In this document: in pieces, positions 23,041 through 33,531 of the stretch
Layout: each line of letters begins with the position of its first letter
Numbering within the stretch: the stretch's first letter is position 1
NCBI GenBank assembly: GCA_033398695.1
Contig: CM065801.1
Span: 106,881,170-106,945,169 of the forward strand
Reading direction: 5' to 3'
Source: Orobanche coerulescens
Lineage: Eukaryota > Streptophyta > Magnoliopsida > Lamiales > Orobanchaceae
DNA: 64,000 nt
Position numbers and translations under genes: made by a program
Notes under the pieces: generated by a model
Told to the model about the DNA's origin: nothing
Seen by the model: the letters and a program-made list of their open reading frames with translations, nothing else
Databases searched by the model: none

Positions 23041-23423
23041 ATCTCCATCTTGATAAAATAAAAGAAAAATTCACTGTCTTCACCCACAATACATTGTCTT
23101 CACCGACAATGATGATTCTTAAATCAAAGAATCACCATTCTCAAAACAGAGAATAACCTACTCCACCATATGAGTAGAACACTTAGAACAAACCCGTCTA
23201 AGAATTTTAACCACTTAGAATCAACCATTCTAAGAATATCCCTCGGCACATGTCGAAAAACTTGCTGAAATGTTTATGGTACAACTTCCCTGTTGGCCAC
23301 CGGAAGTTCATCAGCCCTCGACATCAATCTTCACCACACATCTTGCATCAATGCCAACTCAATGCACATGTGTAAATTCGTGAACCCGCTAATCAAAAGG
23401 ACACATCTCTTTTCATGGTAACA

Positions 23424-24240
23424 GGCACACCGGGGATGCCAACTTCTCAAAAGAATTCTTCACCATCAGTGATGACCGAGACATTGTTAGCAGAATTGGA
23501 GCATTTTGCCGAATCCGCTCCACCTGGACAATTTCTTTTAACATGTCCAGATTTCCCACACTTCCAACACATCGGAGTCCTCAAAGGGTTTTTCTTCTTC
23601 TCGTTCCTACATATCAAAACTGCACCTTCTGATTAAGTATTGCTGCTACCTTCCAGTCTTTTCTCCTCGGACAGGAGTTTGATAGTAACATCTTCATACT
23701 TCAGGGTCTCTTTCCTGTACATCAGAATAGGCTTCATATGTCCATAAGAAGATGGCAAAGATAATATAAGCCTTAACGCTTTATCCTCATCTTCAACCTT
23801 CACTCCCATGGCCTCCAGTTACGAAACAATATTATTAAGAACACTTAGACGACCTGAAATTTTTGTACCTCCATCCATACATAATGTATGAAATTGCTCC
23901 TTGAGATACAACCGATTTGAGATGCCCTTGTCTTGGTACAACTATTCAAGCTTCTCCCAAAGCTCCTTTACCGTTGATAACCCATGCACATTAGCTAGCA
24001 CATTCTTTGCAAGACACAAACGAATGGCACTAGCCGCTCTCAGATCCAAATCTTCCCATTCTTCATCATCGTTTTTACTGGTCCTATTTTTATCACCGCT
24101 GGAAAAAGGGACAGGTTTCCACTTTAACGCCTTGTGTAACCCTGATTGAATCAACACATCCTTGACTTGAACTTGCCACAAGCCAAAATTGATCCTTCCA
24201 TCAAACTTCTCTATATCGAACCTCGTGGGACTGAACTTTG
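23424..24240 (-). pseudogene. Copia Gag of the small element
   Basis: The minus-strand frame reads IEKFDGRINFGLWQVQVKD, then DVLIQSGLHKAL, DEEWEDLDLRAASAIRLCLA and NVLANVHGLSTVKELWEKLE, the classic copia gag core. A TAG follows ELWEKLE near 23940, and reading continues through LYLKEQFHTLCMDG and LILSLPSSYGHMKPILMYR to the zinc knuckle CWKCGKSGHVKRNC near 23560. At least three in-frame stops make it a pseudogene. It ends close to the purine tract, so nothing of pol was ever between them in this copy. Confidence 0.85.
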
Positions 24241-24382
24241 ATATCGTATCTGTATCGTAACCTAAAATACCAAGACACTCAAATACGACTAATAGAAATT
24301 ATTTTCTGATATGGAAGGTCAGACAAAGCTGCAACCATAGAGCATAATACGAACCTCTAAAACCGAGACCTCCCCCGAACTT

Positions 24383-24397
24383 GGCTCTGATAATACT
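24383..24397 (-). promoter_or_regulatory. Primer binding site of the small copia
   Basis: On the minus strand it reads AAGTATTATCAGAGCC next to the LTR, a slightly changed initiator-tRNA-Met site (TGGTATCAGAGC). Confidence 0.8.
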
Positions 24398-24882
24398 TGT
24401 TGGGAAAAACAGCCTCAAAGATCCCCAACAACCCTCTCAAAGAACAATACTAGAAAAATAAATAACACAAGAACATACGTGGAAACTCTAAAACCGGAAA
24501 AAAAAACCACGGCCCCCACCGGAGAAAATACTACTATGCGATAAGTTTTTACAATCACACAAATTCTCTCTCTCGACCCCAAACCAACTTCCGCACTACT
24601 ACAACAACTCTTTGACTAACTCACACTTTTCTCCCAACTCTCTACTAGAGAATACATTAAAGGAATTTAAGAAGAATCAAACACAAAGAGAAGTAGTGCA
24701 TTTGATTTTGGTGCACTTGGAATAAAAGACCCAAGGCCTCCTTATATAGCATTAGAAGTCTCCAACTCATTTCTTGTTTCCAACGTGGGATGACTTCTTT
24801 TATTGGAGTAGGAAGCCTCCCACTCTTTGGGCTCTTTCAATGTGGGATAAGACCCTCTTTTATTTTACACAAAATCCCAATA
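24398..24882 (-). repeat. 5' LTR of the small gag-only copia
   Basis: 485 bp, starting TGTTGGG and ending CCCAATA. A TATA-like TATATAAGG on the minus strand lies in its right half near 24744. Confidence 0.85.
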
Positions 24883-24885
24883 ACA

Positions 24886-25150
24886 TACGACGTATGACCA
24901 TCTATAGCCATACCCCTTGTGCCTTCTCATTAAATAATTATCCAATTTGAAGAATGGATACGCCGTATGACATCCCAAGTCATACGGCGTATGAGCTCTC
25001 GTTAAACATTTATCTTCCCAAGACAGAAGACCTATACGATGTATCCAATATCCACTGATATGCCATATAGAAGAATTCTAGAAGATACGATTAAGCAAAT
25101 TAAAGAAGATACGCCGTATCACCCTAAAGGAGCATACACCGTATCAATGG
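24886..25150. repeat. Cluster of CATACGGCGTATG-type palindromes in LTR
   Basis: Five or six copies of a 12-14-bp palindrome centred on CGGCG, CGCCG or CGACG occur upstream of the TATA box at 25175, near 24886, 24956, 24982, 25032, 25107 and 25130. Related motifs recur in the leader (27582-27718 and 36181-36197). Confidence 0.8.
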
Positions 25151-25174
25151 ACGGCCCAAACCATAATTTAGCCC

Positions 25175-25182
25175 TATAAATA
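25175..25182 (+). promoter_or_regulatory. TATA box of the Athila-like LTR
   Basis: TATAAATA in the context GCCCTATAAATACAACC, downstream of the palindrome cluster. It is the likely core promoter for the element's genomic transcript. Confidence 0.65.
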
Positions 25183-25389
25183 CAACCCTATTCCACACAT
25201 TTGAAGAGTTCTGGATTTTGGAAGAGTTGCAAGGTTTTAAAGTTCCACAAGGATTAAGAGACTCTAGAAGACACCATGAGTGAAGGTTTAACACATCATA
25301 AACCTTAGATTATCTAGTTTTACATCATGATTTCGATTATTATATCTATTATGAATAATCTTTGTTTATCTTTTGTCATGGAAGGCTAA

Positions 25390-26545
25390 GGACTTGTTTA
25401 CTTTTTACATAATAAGCTTAATGCTTAATCAGCTTAATCGATCAGCTATATTTTGCTGTTTACTTTCTACTTAATGATCTTAATAATGTCTTTTACATTA
25501 AGCAACTTTTGGGGTGTCCTTACCATTAAGACATAAATACTTCCCCAATATACCAAGATTACCCTCCTTAATAATAAAAGAATTGAGTATATATAGTATA
25601 AATTTAAAATATATATTAATATTATACATTTAAAATTCATAAAATATAAGCTATTTATTGATAAAAAATTAATATAACTATATATATTAAAATATAACTT
25701 AATATATTTATAAAAATATTGTCTGATTATTTAAATATACCTGAAAATTATAATATAATTTATGAATATATATTATAATATAAATTAAAATATATATTAT
25801 GTTATATTATATAAATTGATCTTTTTATATTGACTATTAAAAAAAATAATATAACTATATATTAAAATATAACTTAATATATTTATAAAACTATTGTCTA
25901 ATTATTTAAATATATCTGAAAATTATAATATAATTTATGAATATATATTATAATATAAATTAAAATATATATTATGTTATATTATTTAAATTGATTTTTT
26001 ACATTGACTATTAAAAAATTAATATAGCTATATATATTAAAATATAACTTAATGTATTTATAAAAATATTGTCTGATTATTTAAATATATCTGAAAATTA
26101 TAATATGATTTATGAATATATATTATAATATAAATTAAAATATATATTATGTTATATTATTTAAATTGATTTTTTTATATTGACTATTAAAAAATTAATA
26201 TAACTATATATATTAAAATATAACTTAATATATTTATAAAATATTGTCTGATTATTTAAATATACCTGAAAATTATAATATGATTTATGAATATATATTA
26301 TAATATAAATTAAAATAAATATTATGTCATATAATTTAAATTGATTATATAAACTAAAATGCTCAATCTGTCCTTTATCAAAAAGGACTTAATTCATATT
26401 GAGGGGTAAAATGGTCACTTCTGTCATTCAGATAGTTCATTCAGAAAAGAAAGAAACAACATGATATTTTTTCAAATCAGACAGATTAATCCACTCAGAC
26501 AGCTTAATCCATTCAGGTATTAATGGAAAAAAAAGTAAACAGCCC
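25390..26545. mobile_element. AT-rich DNA-transposon-like element
   Basis: The ends are inverted: GGACTTGTTTACTTTTTAC at the left against GGGCTGTTTACTTTTTTTT (complement of the right end). The next 40 bp inside each end also share AGCTTAATC and GATTAAGCTG motifs. The interior is extremely AT-rich and made largely of four copies of a 175-bp unit. No transposase is present. A clean target duplication was not identified, so the superfamily (hAT-like is possible) is open. Confidence 0.6.
25665..26345. repeat. Four tandem copies of a ~175-bp AT-rich unit
   Basis: Each unit has AACTATATATATTAAAATAT, then TATTGTCTGATTATTTAAAT, then CCTGAAAATTATAATAT, then AAATTGAT..TTTATATTGAC. Unit starts are near 25671, 25849, 26025 and 26200. 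The copies are very similar, which points to recent amplification or conversion. Confidence 0.85.
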
Positions 26546-27171
26546 ATAAGCCTTTTATGCTTGTCTTGTTATGAACCTTAATTATTTAATGATTTAAGTT
26601 CTTTAGTTTATTGTGTGTGTTTTGGATTGTTTATGTACTGTTATAGACTTATGTATTTGTGTTCTACCATGGTAACTTGCGATCTTACGTCGGTTGGTGT
26701 ACAAACAGGGTGGTCGGCAATAGTAGGGTTCGTGATTAACACTATTGGCACGTGGTTTTAGTGGTTAGATAGGACCGATATGCGCTCACCTTATTTAAAG
26801 TGGTAGACTATAAGGTTTAAGATTTAGTAGTGACACTGGAGTTATTGGACCAGACCAGACGCTTTCTCCTTTGTCAAAGAAAACTAAGTGGCTTGGCAAA
26901 CCACACAAAAACGTAGGTTACATAAATCAGTTGAATGAACTTAATGTTTGGAATATTAGTTTGGGTAGCAAGACCAGGTACGCGTGCCCGGCTTTTAGGA
27001 AGAAGGTAGGGGAAAATCGATAACCAAGTGACTCCCTACATATTTGATTTCACCAAAGCACACTAGATGAATATTGCACTAGAACTAGATCATTAATGAA
27101 TTAGGAGATTAGCAAGGCAAGCATACCTTTATCTCTTGATCTTCACTAACCAGAACCACTCTATCTGTTTC

Positions 27172-27195
27172 TTTTATTTTATTTTATTTTATTTT
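27172..27195. repeat. (TTTTA)n microsatellite
   Basis: About five copies of TTTTA lie within the Athila-like LTR. Confidence 0.95.
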
Positions 27196-27430
27196 AGTTT
27201 CTGTTCTTTAGATTAATTATACTAAAAACATAATCGGTGGATTTAAAACGTATGTGACAACCCTTAAAAACTGCTAGACAGTTTAGGATCTCTTCGATCC
27301 CTGCGAATGACCCGATATTGCCGACTAACTACATTACACTGATCGAGTACGATGCTCGTAAGTGTTTGTGATATTCTAAAGGATTTGGTACACATTATAA
27401 ATTTAAAACTTGTATCTCAAACGCACATCA

Positions 27431-27455
27431 GGTTTTTGGCGCTGCTGCCGGGGAG
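27431..27455 (+). promoter_or_regulatory. Primer binding site of the Athila-like element
   Basis: TTTTTGGCGCTGCTGCCGGG lies directly after the LTR end. It is a slightly changed form of the TGGCGCCGTTGCCGGGGA site common in Athila and Ogre elements. Confidence 0.85.
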
Positions 27456-27581
27456 CAAGTGTGTATTTTAAGTGTCTATTAGTAGTTTTTTTGTATATTA
27501 GTTTTTGGTTTTTGTTTAATTTTTATAGTTTTTTATTTTATTAAATTCGCGTTTAGATTGCTGAATTCACCGTTTCAGGTC

Positions 27582-27698
27582 TATACGGTGTGTGAGCTCA
27601 CATAGTGAATTATTTTCAAGCTAGGGCACCCATACGGCATATACACTTCCATTGTATACGGCGTGTGAGCTCTCGTTGTGAATTTTTCTAACTAGGGC
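27582..27698 (+). repeat. Two ~73-bp tandem leader repeats
   Basis: TATACGGTGTGTGAGCTC near 27582 and TATACGGCGTGTGAGCTC near 27655 each lead into GTGAATT...CTAGGGC. Each unit carries the same palindrome type as the LTR. Element A (27719) is inserted in the next partial unit. Confidence 0.7.
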
Positions 27699-27718
27699 GC
27701 GTATATAGCGTATACACC

Positions 27719-28939
27719 TGTTGTGTCACGATTTATTCATCCCGACAGGCGATCGACTATAAGGCCGAGCGACCAAGTCAACTCCAGTCAAACTATGACT
27801 AGCCCGCCAAGTCGAAGATATCAAACCACCATCAGGCACCTAGCGATCAACTCCCAGGGCGATCGCCTTCGCACCGGGCGACCGCTCTACTAACCGGCTA
27901 AGAGCAATCGACTGCGCCCGAGCAGAGACGATCGCCCATCAAAACCGTCCAAGGATCGGATCTCGAAAAGCACCCACGTGCATCCACCAAAGGCGCTGAC
28001 GAGATCTTCGCCAGCAGAAAAGATCTTTTGCTGACAGACAAGACATGTGACCACAGCCTGTCACCTACCCCACCTACCGGCATGTGCGCCGAAAGTTGTC
28101 AGTAGGGCCGCATGTGACTAACTCAGGACGCGTGTAAGCTCCCCATTGGACCGCAAAGTTGACGCCAACAACTCCTGCAGGCTTTAAAGGGACAGGCCCA
28201 TGTGCTAAAAGACGATCGCCCGATTATTATATTGCAGTAAAGGCGATCGCCCGGCGTATCTAGGCCCTATAAATAGAGAACCTCCTCCTACTGGAAAAAG
28301 GTTCTCAGTTCTGAATTCATTTGAACCAACAGCCCGGAATTCACTCTACGGTTCCCAGTTCACTGAATATACGAGCTCAATTCATTCGACCTACGCCGTA
28401 GTCCATTCTCTCACATTCCGATACATCCACTAAATATCAAGAACACACACATATCATCAAGCTCCGGCTACCTCACCTAATCCATCTCAGACTTCTCTCT
28501 CCAAATCTCTCGTCCGTAAGACGATCGCAAGCAAAGCAAGTCTCCACTAGACGGATTCCAAGGGGTTCACAAGCCCAAAAGCCCAAACATCCGGCTATAT
28601 ACTGCCGTGAGAGGCGGTCGATCTCTCACCGCCGCGACTGTTCATCACCTTTGTTACAAGAACTCACAGAGCATCAAATCTGGTTCTTCCGGCAATCTAC
28701 ACGCTCACTAGCTAAGATAACAAGAAACTTTACACTCATTGTAATTGTTTTCTTACATTAGTACTTGTATCCCCGAATATCGGTATTAATAATATCTCGC
28801 GAGAGCATTCAAGCCCGGGACTAACAACCCCGGCAAATCTTGTGTTATTTATCTTTCTCACGGAAGTGCTCTTGCATTTGTTTGCTATCCCATCCATTCC
28901 AGCAATATCTATCTCCGGATAATATTTTGGGTAGCAACA
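27719..28939 (+). repeat. 5' LTR of element A
   Basis: 1221 bp. The match to 34956-36176 is near exact except for about fifteen clumped differences in GC-rich spots. A TATA box lies at 28268-28275, followed by a likely R-U5 region. Confidence 0.95.
28268..28275 (+). promoter_or_regulatory. TATA box, element A LTR
   Basis: TATAAATA in the context GGCCCTATAAATAGAGAACC. The 3' LTR has the same box near 35511. Confidence 0.8.
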
Positions 28940-28956
28940 ATTGGCGCTAGAGGAAG
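28940..28956 (+). promoter_or_regulatory. Primer binding site of element A
   Basis: ATTGGCGCTAGAGGAAG directly after the LTR end. Element B has the same site at 42877, which supports a shared Tat/Retand-type lineage. Confidence 0.85.
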
Positions 28957-29066
28957 GGCATCTAACCCTCATATTTTTATTTCTACCGTCCCGAAGAACA
29001 CTCACTGTTCTCGGGGCAGATACTTGAAGTGACACTCACTGCACTTCAAAGAAAACCTCCAGAGTC

Positions 29067-30605
29067 ATGACATCCGCCGGTCCATCGAAGAAAGCCGCTC
29101 TCCGAACCGCCGGACACCATTTCCCGGCTCAGTCCGAACCCCAGCCGACGACAGGGGGAAGCCGCGGCAACGCAAGACTCTCGATCCCGCATCCGAGAGA
29201 TGGCCCCAACCTCTCACTCGATCAGTTCCAAACCAAGGAACAGATCGAGGAGGCTATGGCCATCCTGGAGGAGCGACGGAGAGCATGCGCGGCCGCCGCG
29301 ATAACTCCCTCGATCATCCGCCGCATGGGAAAACGGAAATTCAATGGGCTACTGAACGAGCGATCGTCAAAAAGCCCCAACTCGCGAGGAAAGGCCCTCG
29401 CACGACCGGACGGATCCATATTCGATCGCTTGGGACGCGACCCATCCCGGCGACCGGGGCACTCTGTTTCCAACCTTGAGAAGACGGAATCCGAATCCGT
29501 CACCAGGAGTTCGGCCTACTCACTTCACAGCCGAACGCATGTCAGCCATCTGACTCCCGCCCCGATCGCCAGGGACTCAGTACTCAATCGCCTCGGCTCC
29601 CGCTCAAACCGCCGAGCCGCTAGCAGTCAGGCCACGGCGATGGCCGCCATGCAACGTCAGCTCGATGAGATGAGAGCACTCTTGGACACTGGGGCAAGCA
29701 CCAGCAAGAAGATCGCCGGGCCGACCGAGCCACTCGCGGTCCACATCGAGCTTGCCCCCATACAACCAACGATCGCTCCTCCTAAAACACCTCTGTATAA
29801 GGGGAGATCGGACCCAGAAACCCACTTGAGTAAATTCCGAATTTACATGACTGGGTGTGGGGCATCTGATGCAACCAAGTGCCGGATCTTCCCGCTGACA
29901 TTGGGCGAGCTGGCCCATAAGTGGTACGTCTCACTACCACCACGATCGGTCACCTCTTTTAAGAAATTGGCGGATGACTTCACGTCATACTTCGCCAGCA
30001 AGGTCGCCAGACCAGAAGGCCCCCAGCGCATGATAAAAATCAAGCAGGGGAAAGACGAAACTGACGCAGATTACATCGACCGGGTAGACGAAATCATCCT
30101 CACCGGCGAACCCATCAGTGATGAGCTCGCTCTCTACTCGGTCATGGGGGGATTCCACGGTCACTCTCCCATGTTCAGACATCTCTCCAAGGATATCCCC
30201 CCAACTTACACGATCTTTCGCGCTAAAGCTGCCAAATTCCTGGCCAGGCAAAGGCTACTCACCCTCCGCTTAGACGAGGAAACGCCACCTCTTGCCCAGA
30301 AGATAGCGATCGCCAAAGCAAAGAAGGCGATCGCCAAGACACCCGGAGATCTCCAGGCTTTCGAGGACATGGAAGCCCATCTCCTCCATACGTTCAATGT
30401 AACTCCGGCACATATTTTCTATGCCATCAGGGGGCACGAAGAGCTCAAAAAGCCAAAGGCGATAAGGGACCACGGTCACCTGGACAACAATCAATATTGC
30501 GCCTACCACAAGAGTCCCGGCCACAGCACCAACAATTGCCGCGACCTCCTCAGGCAGCTCTGGAGACTGTTCGAGGAGGGCAAGTTGGACAGCTTATTGG
30601 TGTAG
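29067..30605 (+). CDS. Tat-type Gag, 512 codons, intact
   Basis: An uninterrupted frame from ATG 29067 to TAG 30603-30605. The N-terminal 190 residues are basic and low in recognisable motifs. The gag core runs from about 230 to 400: PLYKGRSDPETHLSKFRIYM, WYVSLPPRSVTSFKKLADDF, TSYFASKVARPEGP, LIKIKQGKDETDADYI-like spacing, and FRHLSKDIPPTYTIFRAKAA. The end carries a CX2HX4HX4C knuckle, CAYHKSPGHSTNNC, typical of Tat gag, then LRQLWRLFEEGKLD. Gag packages element RNA. The first ATG fits, as it lies just after the leader. No pol frame follows in any phase. Confidence 0.9.
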   Translation: MTSAGPSKKAALRTAGHHFPAQSEPQPTTGGSRGNARLSIPHPRDGPNLSLDQFQTKEQIEEAMAILEERRRACAAAAITPSIIRRMGKRKFNGLLNERSSKSPNSRGKALARPDGSIFDRLGRDPSRRPGHSVSNLEKTESESVTRSSAYSLHSRTHVSHLTPAPIARDSVLNRLGSRSNRRAASSQATAMAAMQRQLDEMRALLDTGASTSKKIAGPTEPLAVHIELAPIQPTIAPPKTPLYKGRSDPETHLSKFRIYMTGCGASDATKCRIFPLTLGELAHKWYVSLPPRSVTSFKKLADDFTSYFASKVARPEGPQRMIKIKQGKDETDADYIDRVDEIILTGEPISDELALYSVMGGFHGHSPMFRHLSKDIPPTYTIFRAKAAKFLARQRLLTLRLDEETPPLAQKIAIAKAKKAIAKTPGDLQAFEDMEAHLLHTFNVTPAHIFYAIRGHEELKKPKAIRDHGHLDNNQYCAYHKSPGHSTNNCRDLLRQLWRLFEEGKLDSLLV

Positions 30606-31829
30606 CCGAAGCCCCCGCCTATCTCTATAGACGATCGTCCGAGTCGAACGCAAAACAGGCTGGGAAGCTCATACGATCCGACCCCTGGATCAACCTCGGC
30701 GACCGTCTCTATATGCTTCAATCAAGAGAAGGAGACCACGGAAGTCATCCCGATCTCCCTCCTTATTCAAGAAACCGGAGGACTCGATCGCCATCTACAG
30801 TTCACCATACAACATGATGGACTAAGGCACGAGATCGCCTCCCCCGCACAACGTACACCGTCGAAGATCGACATCTACATGACGATCCAAGGTGAAAGAG
30901 TGCAGCCATGGTCCTGGTGGTCGATGGAACCGACAGCTTAGGCCATGCAAGGTCCCTTTAGGCCAAGATCGCCCGCCCTTCGTTTAAATACGAGGCCGGC
31001 GTAGTCTGAGGGCCCTCCAAAATAAATCAGTGGACACGATCGCTCGCCCTCAAAGGTTCATCATCTAACATGGTGAACCCGGACAATGCGACGTGCCACA
31101 ACCCCGTCTCAACGTACACCGTCGAGGTCGGCCATCTCCATGGCTGGCCGAGGTGGAAGCAGAGCTAACAAGCCGCGGGCGCGGAGTTGATTCATCCGAC
31201 GCTGCCCCGCGCAAGGACTCCTCTAGACCGAGACCGCACGCCCTTCGTTTAAATACGAGGCGAGGCGCAGCCTAACGGAGGACCCTCATAATAAAGTGAG
31301 TCACGAGACACTCAATGTCTTCCCGCATCAAGACATGATCAAGGAGTCGGTCCATCGAACTCCGCGATCGTGCACGGTTCCTCAAGACGGACGACCGTCC
31401 CCGAGGATTCGACAAACTTGAAGACCGCTCGCTCAAAGAATTATTTTCATCCCCTTACTTCCACCAAGTGAATAAAAACAAGGGGCAAGAAGAGTGCGGA
31501 CTACCTACACGACGATCGCCGCTATTCAACCACATACGGAGATCGTCATTTTTTCAGATGTAGTGCAGCGATCGAACTTGTTGTAAAAAGTTGTCTTATG
31601 AGTTTATCAATTCATTTGGAACTACCCTCGCAACGATCTCTCCTCACACATTTGTACAAAGTCAAACAAAGACTTAAAAATAACCATTCATTCAAGAGAT
31701 AAGTCAGAAAGACAAATGCTCATTTCATTACTTGAAAAAATAGAGTACACGGTCGCCCGAAGGCCTAAGTGCTGCAAAAAGAAAACTACAAAGCTACAAG
31801 TAAGCTAAAAACATCAAAAAGGAAGCGCC
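30606..31829. other. Non-coding middle of element A with two degenerate repeats
   Basis: Two diverged units about 262 bp apart share AACGTACACCGTCGA (near 30850 and 31112) and CCTTCGTTTAAATACGAGGC (near 30978 and 31241). I see no pol remnant. The open frames here are short. Confidence 0.7.
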
Positions 31830-32739
31830 TCAGGCCCCTTCCGGGCCTTCACCATCAGCATTCGGCGCGGTTCCCTCATCTTCCGGAGCATCGGGATGAG
31901 CAAGACTGTCTGGAGACGGATACCACTCAAATCCACACCGATGTCCGCTGAGTCCAAGATCGGCAAGGAGAAAGCCGATTTGATAGGATGCTCCAATGCA
32001 TATGACTTGAACTTCTCGGCAAGAGGACAGAGCTCCTAGCCTCCCTTCTTAGCCGGTGGTATCGTGTCGGCGAACGCCATGTATTAGGCGAACTCGCTGA
32101 AATACTCCTAATTTTGGAAGGGATCGGCCTTGGTCGCCTCGACCTCTCCTCTCGGCTCGGCCATCGCACATTGCGATCCACAGGCTCGGCCTCCCTCGCG
32201 GCAACCTTCTCTTTCGCCTCGCCCGGCTCGCTCATCAGTAGAGCGATCGTCCTGCTCGCGATCGGCCTCCTCCTCGAAGCATTCCTCGCTGGACGGCACT
32301 CTGCATCTGGTCCCGAAACCGGTCGACCGCCATTCGGAATTTCTCAGTCTCCTTCTTCTCCAGCTCAAGCTCAAGGCTCGCCCGCTTGGCCGCCTCCAAG
32401 GAGTCCCTCTCCATCGCTGCAATCTTGTCAGCAAACTCGGCGTTCTCTTTCCGAGCCGCCTCAAGATCCTCCTGAAGGCGAATAGTGGAGGGCCGCCCCT
32501 CAAACTCCTGAGCAGCCTGGACGGCCATGGTCGCCGTCTGAAGAGAAAGGGCGACAACAGCATCCATCGAACTCGACGATCGCAGCCGGGCGATCGCATC
32601 CAGATCAGTTGTCCACGCCTTCGGCAAGGCAGAAGCAGCCTTGCTCACATAGGGAGGAATGTCGCAGGAATGGCGAGGAGATCGACTCGCCAGAAAATCC
32701 ACGACCATCGGTGGGCAAGACGGGTCTTTGCGACGGATC

Positions 32740-32809
32740 CTGCACCAAAACACCAAGGTTAATACAACTCCTACGCAGATGTAATTGTCAACACAGAAAT
32801 GCTATCTAC
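32740..32809 (-). other. Intron in antisense gene A (70 nt)
   Basis: The donor is GAG/GTAGAT and the acceptor TTTGGTGCAG/GATCC. Splicing joins AG and G into an Arg codon, and the downstream frame (IRRKDPSCPP) is open. Without splicing the frame stops at the TAG of the donor. Confidence 0.75.
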
Positions 32810-33213
32810 CTCTCAGCCTTCTCGGGATCCCGACCGAAAAACGGTTTCCCTCGAGGAGTTTCCGCATCCGCGATCGCCGTCTCCCGCAGAAAAGCCGCAG
32901 AGGGCGGCTCGCGCTCCGGAGCAACGATGGTGATCGGAGGCGCGGCGATCGGCACTTCATCGCCGGGCGAAACGAAGTTTCTTGCGGCCTCGGCCTCTTG
33001 CGGTCGCCCGAAGCCCCTCCTCCGGAATTTCCTCCTCAACCTCGACCTGCTCTACGCGAGGCTCCGGCTCCGCACGAGGCACCGCCTCTGGAACTATAGG
33101 CAATGCGACGGGTGGAACCCGAGTCGACCTCTTCGATTTGAGACGGCCTAGGACTCCTGGGTTCGACATAGCGATCTCCTCCGGAGGCTCCAAGAAGCGA
33201 GGGAAACGAACCT

Positions 33214-33300
33214 CTGCAGTTAAAGACGATCGACTAACGGTCAGACACTATCTTCAAATAAGGCGATCGCCTAGAAATTGAAGGTCGCATAAAGTCATAC
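33214..33300 (-). other. Intron in antisense gene A (87 nt)
   Basis: The donor is CCAG/GTATGA and the acceptor CTTTAACTGCAG/AGG. Joining G with AG gives a Glu codon and keeps the frame open from FPRHLAVP into VRFPRFLEPP. Confidence 0.8.
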
Positions 33301-33465
33301 CTGGCACCGCGAGATGTCTCGGGAAGCGGAATAGTCGAGCCGACAACCAGCGACTCTCCTTGTTGATCCGAGTGGCGTCTAGGTCGTCGTCCGACAAGCT
33401 CCTAATTCGCTCCCAAACAACGAGGAAGTCGAAAGGCAGCTCCTCGATCGCCGGGATATGAAAGC

Positions 33466-33531
33466 CTGCAAAACAGAAATCAAATTAGATCAGTCCAACA
33501 CGCATCAGCGAAGGAGAGTCTAAACCCTTAC
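33466..33531 (-). other. Intron in antisense gene A (66 nt)
   Basis: The donor is CCCG/GTAAGG and the acceptor TTCTGTTTTGCAG/GC, with a pyrimidine-rich tract before the acceptor. The join makes a Gly codon between FRERNP and FHIPAIEELP. Confidence 0.82.

Larger units (their letters stand above)
22567..24882 (-). mobile_element. Small gag-only copia element
   Basis: LTRs 22567-23040 and 24398-24882 (about 480 bp) flank a 1.36-kb internal region holding a primer site, gag remnants and a purine tract, but no protease, integrase or RT. The flanks GCATA (left) and ACATA (right) are a probable 5-bp target duplication. Removing the insertion restores GCATACGACGTATG, a palindrome typical of the host LTR. 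This is a second, unrelated gag-only copia type in the window. Confidence 0.85.
22359..27430 (+). repeat. 5' LTR of the Athila-like element, split by two insertions
   Basis: It starts TGATAGCTCC and ends ACGCACATCA directly before the primer site. Without the two insertions it is about 1.6 kb. It has a TATA box (TATAAATA at 25175-25182) preceded by a cluster of CATACGGCGTATG-type palindromes. Both edges rest on the TG...CA rule and on the position of the primer site; the second LTR is not available for comparison. Confidence 0.7.

Noticed and set aside
25383..26552. Target duplication for the AT-rich DNA-transposon-like element
   Set aside because: Only a TAAG match was visible on both sides, which is too short to support a call.
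29222..30524. Minus-strand frames within gag of element A
   Set aside because: They are complements of the intact 512-codon gag and have no recognisable domain or promoter.
32130..32762. A 210-codon plus-strand frame
   Set aside because: It is the complement of the coiled-coil exon of antisense gene A, which has coherent splicing and composition on the minus strand.
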